Source: Devosia equisanguinis (lineage in GTDB: Bacteria > Pseudomonadota > Alphaproteobacteria > Rhizobiales > Devosiaceae). Taken from it: 12,612 nt of DNA. The stretch is from assembly GCA_945888565.1 (NCBI GenBank), contig CAMDAL010000088.1:1-12612 (forward strand), written 5' to 3'. The notes under the pieces were generated by a model, which searched no databases, was not told where the DNA came from, and saw only the letters and a list, made by a program, of their open reading frames with translations. Numbering within the stretch: position 1 is the stretch's first letter; the number at the start of each line of letters is the position of its first letter. Made by a program: the position numbers and the translations under genes. Shown one piece after another: positions 7,826 through 12,612 of this stretch.

Positions 7826-8215
7826 TTAGGAGAGAACGCCGATCACGGCCTCGATGCGCTTCTTCATCGTCGAGGCGTCGAACGGCTTGATGATGTAGTT
7901 GTTCACGCCAGATGAAATCGCTTCCTTCACCTGCTCCTTGTCGGAGCGGCCGGTGGCCATGATGAAGGGCATCGCCTGCGTCTTGGGATGTTTGCGGATG
8001 ACGCGCAACAGCGTCAGCCCGTCGATATCTTCCATATTCCAGTCGGAAATGATCAGATCGACGGTGCTCTTTTCGAGTTTGCCCAGCGCGTCGCGGCCGG
8101 ACTTGGCCTCGACGATGTTGGTGAAACCCAGCTGGGTGAGGATGTACTTGCAGATGCCCCGCATCGACTGCTGGTCATCCACGATCATCACACTGACAGC
8201 ACTTGCCTTCGGCAT
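7826..8215 (-). CDS. cheY: Single-domain chemotaxis response regulator CheY
   Basis: A 129-residue receiver domain with no output domain. Every key residue aligns to E. coli CheY with an offset of one: acidic pocket D13/D14, phospho-acceptor D58 followed by Trp-Asn-Met, switch residues T88 and Y107, and K110 in a KPF loop. One departure is Glu62, where E. coli has Pro after Asn-Met. CheY accepts phosphate from CheA and either binds FliM at the motor or, as second CheY proteins in alphaproteobacteria do, drains phosphate. Sequence alone does not settle which. Start: ATG with GAAGG about 11 nt upstream. It lies 95 bp after cheB and is the last gene before a strong terminator, so it closes the cheD-cheY unit. 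Many alphaproteobacterial che operons likewise place a cheY directly after cheB. Confidence 0.93.
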   Translation of the reverse strand: MPKASAVSVMIVDDQQSMRGICKYILTQLGFTNIVEAKSGRDALGKLEKSTVDLIISDWNMEDIDGLTLLRVIRKHPKTQAMPFIMATGRSDKEQVKEAISSGVNNYIIKPFDASTMKKRIEAVIGVLS

Positions 8216-8310
8216 GGTTACGCTAGCCTTCTAGCCGCCCGAAAATACGCGGGTCGCGAACTTTGGACCCTATGGAAATTCCGTTACCAAACCATCAATC
8301 GGAACATGCG

Positions 8311-9357
8311 CTATGCTGCCGATCTGATCCGGGTGAGCGCCGCGGCGAGCCGCGCGGCAATGGCTTCGACCGGCGCCTGCTCCATCACGGCGCCTTCTTC
8401 GAAGGCGACGCGTGGCATGCCGTAGACCAGCGCCGAGCTCTGGCTCTGTCCTACCGTGTAGGCGCCAGCCTCGCGCATCAGCTTGAGGCCCCTGGCGCCA
8501 TCGCGCCCCATGCCGGTGAGGATTGCTCCCACCGCCATCGGTCCGACGATCTTGGCGACCGACTCGAACAGCACGTCCACGCTGGGGCGATGCCCGGAGG
8601 CGAGTTCGTCCTGCGTCAGCCGGCATTTGAGCTGGCCCGACGAACGCTCGACCCGCAGGTGATAGTCGCCGCGCGCCACATAGGCATGGCCCGGTAGCAG
8701 CGGCATCCGGTCCTCGGCCTCGACCACCGTCAGTTCGGTGACCTCGTCGAGCCGGCCCGCAAACCGGGTGGTGAAGCCGGCTGGCATGTGCTGGGCGATG
8801 ACGATCGGTGGACAATCGACGGGCATGCCCGAAAGCACCACGCGGATGGCTTCCACACCGCCAGTCGAGGCGCCGATGGCGATGACAGTGCCCTTCGGCG
8901 CCGCAGCGGTGCGCACCGGCACGTTGACGGGCGGCGCGCGCATGGCGCGCCCCTTGACGTCGGAGTTGGCTGCTGCCCTGACCTTCTGGCGCAGGTTTTC
9001 ACCAAAGGCCTCGAGGCCGCCCGAGAGCGTGGCGTTGGGCTTGGCGACGAAATCGACGGCGCCGAGTTCCATCGCCAGCAACGTCTCGCTTGCCCCCTTC
9101 GTGGTAAGGGTCGAGACCATCACCACCGGCAGCGGGTGCAGCCGCATCAACTTGTCGAGGAACTGCAGCCCGTTCATGTTGGGCATCTCGATGTCGAGTG
9201 TCACGACATCGGGGCTCAGCGTCTTGACCTTCTCGCGCGCCTCGATCGGATCGGCAGCCGTCCCGATCACCAGGATGTCGCCATCCTTGCCGAGCGCCCG
9301 CGACAGCACTTCGCGAATAAGCGCGGAATCGTCGACGACCAGCACCTTGATACTCAT
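8311..9357 (-). CDS. cheB: Chemotaxis response regulator protein-glutamate methylesterase CheB
   Basis: A 348-residue, cytoplasmic two-domain enzyme that removes methyl groups from receptor glutamates and deamidates glutamines when phosphorylated by CheA. The receiver domain (about 1-120) has D9/D10, phospho-acceptor D55 in TLDIEMP, T83 and K106. A linker (about 121-152) leads to the methylesterase domain, with catalytic Ser164 (GASTGG), His190 (QHMPAGFT) and Asp286 (GMGRDG). These fall at the same residue numbers as in E. coli CheB, and the length is close to the 349 residues of that protein. Start: the reading frame is open further upstream inside cheR, but this ATG begins the canonical MSIKVLVVDDS sequence. 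It overlaps the cheR stop as ATGA and has GAGGGAC about 7 nt upstream, which indicates translational coupling with cheR. Confidence 0.97.
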   Translation of the reverse strand: MSIKVLVVDDSALIREVLSRALGKDGDILVIGTAADPIEAREKVKTLSPDVVTLDIEMPNMNGLQFLDKLMRLHPLPVVMVSTLTTKGASETLLAMELGAVDFVAKPNATLSGGLEAFGENLRQKVRAAANSDVKGRAMRAPPVNVPVRTAAAPKGTVIAIGASTGGVEAIRVVLSGMPVDCPPIVIAQHMPAGFTTRFAGRLDEVTELTVVEAEDRMPLLPGHAYVARGDYHLRVERSSGQLKCRLTQDELASGHRPSVDVLFESVAKIVGPMAVGAILTGMGRDGARGLKLMREAGAYTVGQSQSSALVYGMPRVAFEEGAVMEQAPVEAIAARLAAALTRIRSAA

Positions 9358-10220
9358 GCTGCGTCCCTCGCCTTGATTTGCTGCGCCCGTGCCTGGTAGA
9401 CGGTCTTGCCCACGAGCCGGAAGTTCTCGCTGCCGGCCCCGAGATTCTCCGAGTGGCCGATATAGAGGAAACCTTCGGGTACGAGGATCGCCCCCAGCCG
9501 GGCAAACAGCTGCCCCTGCGTCTTCTTGTCGAAATAGATCGCCACGTTCCGGCAGAACACCGCATCGAACGGTCCGCGCATCGGCCATGGCGTGTGAATG
9601 AGGTTGAGCGGCTTGAACGAGATCAGCTCGCGCGCCGCAGCGGGTATCCGGATCTGTCCGGCGCCGGCGGGTTCGAACAGATCCGAGCGTTCACGGCTGA
9701 GCCCGTTGAGTTCCCCCACCGGGTAGACGCCCGCCGCCGCCTTGGCGACGACATTGGTGTCGATGTCGGTGGCAAGGATGCGGAAATCCCAACGCTTCAG
9801 CTCCGGAAACGCATCCAGCAGGTCGAGCGCGATGGTGTAGGGCTCCTGCCCCGTCGAGCAGCCCGCCGACCAGATCCGCAGTTTCGGCCGGCCATTGGGG
9901 CCCATGCGCGGGCGCTGCTGCATCAGCTGCGCCACATAGGTTCGAAGGTGCGCGAAGTGATGGTCCTCGCGCCAGAACCGCGTCAGGTTCGTGGTCAGGG
10001 CGTTGACGAATTCCTGCGCGTCGGCCGGCGTACCGGCTCGCTCTAGGTGATCGAGATAGGCGTCGAACGAACCAAGCCTCAGGCCGCGTACCAGCTTGCC
10101 GAGCCGCGAGATCACCAGTGTGCGCTTTGCGTCGGAGAGCGAAATGCCGGCCTCGGCATAAACGCGGGCCTTGACCCGGTTGAACTCCCGATCGCTTAGG
10201 GCAAATTCGCCCTGCTCCAT
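9354..10220 (-). CDS. cheR: Chemotaxis protein-glutamate O-methyltransferase CheR
   Basis: A 288-residue, cytoplasmic S-adenosylmethionine-dependent enzyme that methylates glutamates on receptor helices, opposing CheB. The N-terminal all-alpha domain (about 1-80) ends in TTNLTRFWRE (76-85). Most CheR proteins have Phe-Phe-Arg-Glu there, so W83 is a mild variant. The SAM-binding motif IWSAGCSTGQEPY lies at 116-128, followed by ILATDIDTNVV and the C-terminal FCRNVAIYFDKKTQ motif. The length is normal for the family. Start: ATG with GGGAG about 7 nt upstream, 20 bp after the stop of the preceding receptor-like gene. The stop overlaps the cheB start. The xWxxF tail on the 845-residue receptor suggests that this CheR uses pentapeptide docking for at least that receptor. 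Confidence 0.97.
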   Translation of the reverse strand: MEQGEFALSDREFNRVKARVYAEAGISLSDAKRTLVISRLGKLVRGLRLGSFDAYLDHLERAGTPADAQEFVNALTTNLTRFWREDHHFAHLRTYVAQLMQQRPRMGPNGRPKLRIWSAGCSTGQEPYTIALDLLDAFPELKRWDFRILATDIDTNVVAKAAAGVYPVGELNGLSRERSDLFEPAGAGQIRIPAAARELISFKPLNLIHTPWPMRGPFDAVFCRNVAIYFDKKTQGQLFARLGAILVPEGFLYIGHSENLGAGSENFRLVGKTVYQARAQQIKARDAA

Positions 10221-10240
10221 ACGACGTCTCCCGTTCGGCC

Positions 10241-11740
10241 TCAGTTGGCCTTTCGCGCCGGGAGCTGCAACGCCTTGGCCGCGACCGTACCGACCGCGTT
10301 GACGTTGCTGTCGAGGCGGGCAATTGCCCCACCGCCCTCATCCAGCGCACCGGCGATCATGTCCGTCTCATTGCTTAGATTCTCTAAATGCGAGCCGAGT
10401 CCGAAAAGTATTTTTTTAAGTTGCTCGGTTTCGACGGCCGACTGGTCGGAGTTCTTGCGGCTGGTGCCGACCATGGTGCGGATTCCTCGCGCCGCCTTCT
10501 GGGTCGCCTGCGCCAGCGTTCGCACCTCTGCGGCTACCACGGCGAAGCCCGCGCCCTTCTCTCCCGCCCGCGCCGCCTCGACCGCCGCGTTGAGCGCCAG
10601 CAGGTTGGTGCGGAAACTCACGTCCTCGATGGCCGAGACCATCTTGTCGATCTGGGTGGTCGCCGTTCCGACCGCATCCACGGCCGTCCCCGCGCGTTGC
10701 ACGGCGAGCGCCGCGTCGGCCGCCATCTGCACCGCCTCGCGTTCGAGCCCCCGTACCGTCCTGGTCCGCTCCCGCCCTGTTCCGATGGCCCCCGCGGCCA
10801 CGACGAGGCCGGCGCGGCTCTGGTCGGCGAGTTCGGCAAGCGAGGTGACGCTGGCCCGATAGCGGTCGATGGCCCGCAGGATCGCCTCCATCTTGGCCTC
10901 GAGCAGGTCGCGCGCCACTGCCGCCTCGTCGCGCTCGCCGACGATCTCCTCGATGGCGTCCCGGAAGGTCCGCACCTGCGGCGCGAGCCCCAGGGAGCCA
11001 GTGAGCAGGGCCGGGTCCACGTCGTCCCCATCAAGGATCTTCTGCAGGGCGCGGATCGGCCGGTCGAACGCTTCAAGCGCCTCACCCAGTGCCTTGAGGG
11101 CGGGCGAATGCTGGTGGCTCCACGGATCGAACCGGAAGCTCGTGCGGCCCTGCCGGAGCGCGGTGACGAAGGCGTCGAAGTCCTCGTCGGCGATATGGTA
11201 GCCGGCCGGCTCCAGCTCGATCAGCCGCCGTCCGCCGGACATGTCGTGCCGCTCGGCCACGAAGCGATGCCGCCCGACCGCCACGATGCCCTCGCTCGCC
11301 ATGTGGGCATCACCCAGCAATTCGGCGGCATCACCCCCCTCGACTGCGCGGCGGTCGAGGGCCTCCACACCCGCGGTGACCCCGCAGATCGTACCATCGG
11401 CACCGATGACCATCGCCGGATGGCGGAGCCGGTGGAAGGCTGCCTTGAACTGATTGGCCCGTTCGAGCCGCTGGCCGAGGCTGGCAACGATCGCCTCGAC
11501 GCTGGTCGCATCCTGAGACTTGAGGCCGACCGCCTCGCCGACGGCGGCGAGCCTGTCGGCAAAGCTGCGGTCGGCACGCCAACCCAGGACGGTGCTGAGC
11601 GCAAACGCAGCCGTGCATCCCACTATCGCGACGAGCAGACCAACAAGGCTGGGACCGAACAGCATCATGCTGCCTGCCGCGAGCAGCGCAGCGAGCAACC
11701 AGGCGATATTGGCGATGAGCGCTACGCTCAGGCGGCGCAC
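10241..11740 (-). CDS. Atypical chemoreceptor-like protein: membrane hairpin, PAS-like domain, short MCP signalling domain
   Basis: A 499-residue protein. Two hydrophobic segments (about 7-27 and 31-51) are separated by only a few residues, so there is virtually no periplasmic sensor. A cytoplasmic helix follows, then a PAS-like region (about 103-180, starting HPAMVIGADGTI), a long predicted helical region, and an MCP signalling domain (about 290-487) with tip NLLALNAAVEAARAGEKGAG. No HAMP is evident. The tip reads VSFRTN where most receptors have IAFQTN, so Arg377 replaces a conserved Gln. Only about 107 residues follow the tip glycine, against about 130-140 in the neighbouring receptors. 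Start: GTG with GGAG 8 nt upstream and an in-frame TGA two codons before, which excludes longer forms. It lies between cheD and cheR, 20 bp before cheR, hence co-transcribed. A cytoplasmic or energy/redox-type sensor role is inference. Confidence 0.88.
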   Translation of the reverse strand: MRRLSVALIANIAWLLAALLAAGSMMLFGPSLVGLLVAIVGCTAAFALSTVLGWRADRSFADRLAAVGEAVGLKSQDATSVEAIVASLGQRLERANQFKAAFHRLRHPAMVIGADGTICGVTAGVEALDRRAVEGGDAAELLGDAHMASEGIVAVGRHRFVAERHDMSGGRRLIELEPAGYHIADEDFDAFVTALRQGRTSFRFDPWSHQHSPALKALGEALEAFDRPIRALQKILDGDDVDPALLTGSLGLAPQVRTFRDAIEEIVGERDEAAVARDLLEAKMEAILRAIDRYRASVTSLAELADQSRAGLVVAAGAIGTGRERTRTVRGLEREAVQMAADAALAVQRAGTAVDAVGTATTQIDKMVSAIEDVSFRTNLLALNAAVEAARAGEKGAGFAVVAAEVRTLAQATQKAARGIRTMVGTSRKNSDQSAVETEQLKKILFGLGSHLENLSNETDMIAGALDEGGGAIARLDSNVNAVGTVAAKALQLPARKAN

Positions 11741-11755
11741 GAATCAGGCTCCGGC

Positions 11756-11772
11756 GGGCCTCCAGCAGGCCC
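11756..11772 (-). other. Small stem-loop just upstream of the atypical receptor start
   Basis: On the minus strand GGGCCT-GCTGG-AGGCCC forms a perfect 6-bp stem with a 5-nt loop. It lies about 6 nt upstream of the GGAG ribosome binding site of the GTG-started gene. It might modulate initiation, but GC-rich DNA yields such hairpins by chance. Confidence 0.25.
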
Positions 11773-11794
11773 TCGACGTCACCGTAGGGGCGCA

Positions 11795-11804
11795 TGGTTA
11801 ACCA
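11795..11804. promoter_or_regulatory. TGGTTAACCA palindrome with CtrA-like half-site in the cheD to receptor gap
   Basis: A perfect 10-bp palindrome lies in the 116-bp gap. Read on the minus strand it continues as TTAACCAT, the half-site form associated with the alphaproteobacterial cell-cycle regulator CtrA. No second TTAA at the 7-bp spacing of the full CtrA consensus is present, so this is only a suggestion. Confidence 0.2.
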
Positions 11805-11856
11805 AGCGTATAGGGAGCCTGGCCGGGGTAAGTATTCGGTACGCCCCCGCGCCAGC

Positions 11857-12459
11857 CTAGAAAAGCTCGATATCGTCCTCGACCGGCGGCTTGGTGACCA
11901 GCGCCTGGCGGCGGGTCGCGGCCACGGCAAGTTCTTCCTTGGCGATCGAGGCGTTGGCGGTGTTGTCGAGCCGCTTGACGAAGGCTCGGCCCGAGGCCGG
12001 CTTGAACATGACCCGGCGGGCATAGTTGCCCCCCATGTCCTCCTTGGCCATCATGTAGCCTTCGTCGGCGAGAAACTGCCGCACGAAGTCGATGTTCTTG
12101 GCGCCCACGTCGTCGAGCGCGGCATTGATCTTGCCGCCGCCGAACACCTTGATTTCAAGGTTGGATTTCTTGCCGGTGCCGCGGGTGAGCACCTTGTTGA
12201 TCAGCTGCTCCATGGCAAACGCGCCATACCGCGCCGACGCGCCGTAGCGGTCTCGGGCCGAACCGGACTGCTCGGCCAGCAGGAAGTGGTTCATGCCGCC
12301 GACATTGGCAACCACGTCGCGGACGCAGGCCGAAATGCAGCTCCCAAGCACGGTGGAATAGGTCAGGTCGCTTTCGCCCGAAACGAGGCAATCGCCCTGA
12401 TGCACCGTCGTGACGACCCCACGGTCGAATTCTGGCGGCAGGGAACTCGGCAGGACCAT
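11857..12459 (-). CDS. cheD: Chemoreceptor glutamine deamidase CheD
   Basis: A 200-residue cytoplasmic enzyme that converts specific receptor glutamines to glutamates, creating methylation sites. The CheD signature is clear: TVHQGD near 18-23, GSCISACVRD with nucleophile Cys41, and GGMNHFLLAE with His58. The Cys-His spacing of 17 matches the known Cys/His pair of Thermotoga CheD, and Ser35/Thr36 precede the Cys where the third catalytic residue is expected. GGGKINA and the NIDFVRQFLADEGY segment follow in the usual order. The C-terminus is acidic and hydrophobic (EDDIELF). Start: a TTG at 12507 would add 16 residues, but it lacks a Shine-Dalgarno and overlaps promoter-like sequence. This ATG has GAGG 11 nt upstream, a rather long spacing. 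No CheC is in the window. It is the first gene of the visible run. Confidence 0.93.
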   Translation of the reverse strand: MVLPSSLPPEFDRGVVTTVHQGDCLVSGESDLTYSTVLGSCISACVRDVVANVGGMNHFLLAEQSGSARDRYGASARYGAFAMEQLINKVLTRGTGKKSNLEIKVFGGGKINAALDDVGAKNIDFVRQFLADEGYMMAKEDMGGNYARRVMFKPASGRAFVKRLDNTANASIAKEELAVAATRRQALVTKPPVEDDIELF

Positions 12460-12477
12460 TCTTGCAGCGACCTCGTC

Positions 12478-12526
12478 AGATATTACATTCCGATCGTTAC
12501 CCAACAATCGTTAGTGAAGCGCTAAC
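12478..12526 (-). promoter_or_regulatory. Candidate promoter/operator region of the cheD-cheY run
   Basis: On the minus strand TTGTTG, 16 bp and TAATAT resemble a weak sigma-70 pair (3/6 and 4/6 matches) ending just before the cheD ribosome binding site. Overlapping it are two direct ATCGTTA repeats (12493 and 12507, 14 bp apart) and an inverted repeat GTTAG-N7-CTAAC (12510-12526). The sequence from 12527 to the window edge shows no gene I can support. The promoter call is weak, because the operon could begin further upstream. Confidence 0.25.
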
Positions 12527-12612
12527 CAAACCCCGCGCCTGCGACAGAACTGCGTTTCTTGGCAAGAAGGCATTCAGAAATGGACGCTAAGGTTGAGTGA
12601 TGAAGTCGGGGG

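Noticed and set aside
9358..9588. A longer N-terminal form of CheB reaching back into cheR.
   Set aside because: The extension lies wholly within cheR coding sequence. The canonical receiver start MSIKVLVVDDS, the ATGA overlap and a Shine-Dalgarno all fix the start at 9357.
10388..11860. A 490-codon open frame on the plus strand opposite the small receptor gene, and similar long plus-strand frames at 262-1452, 2900-4099 and 14-1108.
   Set aside because: They mirror strongly supported minus-strand genes, an effect of high GC at third codon positions, and encode Arg/His/Gly-rich products with no recognisable domain.
12460..12507. TTG start giving CheD 16 extra residues.
   Set aside because: It has no Shine-Dalgarno, the extra residues precede the usual CheD N-terminus, and the region looks like promoter DNA. 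The ATG at 12459 is preferred, though not proven.
12527..12612. Start of a divergent plus-strand gene near the right edge (an ATG near 12579).
   Set aside because: The frame closes after six codons with TGA, and the remaining bases are too few to support any gene.

Overview
The window is a chemotaxis locus from a high-GC alphaproteobacterium. Order Hyphomicrobiales (Rhizobiales), perhaps a Devosia-like genus, is my best guess. I infer this from the roughly 65% GC, the receptor signalling sequences (SGANDLSERTT, NLLALNASVEAARAG, a second HAMP-like unit after the first) and the presence of cheD beside cheR-cheB. No rRNA or tRNA gene is present to confirm it. All eight genes lie on the minus strand, so transcription runs from the right edge towards position 1.

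In transcription order the layout is: cheD (receptor deamidase); a small membrane-hairpin, PAS-like receptor-type protein; cheR (receptor methyltransferase); cheB (receptor methylesterase), overlapping cheR by ATGA; and a single-domain cheY. A strong hairpin terminator follows cheY. A 237-bp intergenic region comes next, containing a LacI-type palindrome, and then three large transmembrane chemoreceptors in a row. The last receptor runs off the left edge. No cheA, cheW, cheZ or flagellar gene is in the window, so the kinase and coupling protein must be encoded elsewhere.

The parts fit one signalling circuit. The receptors sense ligands in the periplasm (double or single Cache domains) or at the membrane and cytoplasm (PAS-like). 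CheD, CheR and CheB adjust receptor modification, and CheY carries phosphoryl signals to the motor or acts as a phosphate sink. Every catalytic residue I could check in CheD, CheR, CheB and CheY is present.

The less ordinary points are these. One chemoreceptor looks like two sensory N-termini joined in one 974-residue chain with four membrane segments and a possible internal start. The cheD-cheR intervening receptor has no HAMP, shortened signalling arms and Arg in place of the hairpin-tip Gln. Only one of the receptors with visible C-termini ends in an xWxxF CheR/CheB tether. I see no mobile element, CRISPR array or RNA gene. No intergenic gap exceeds about 240 bp.
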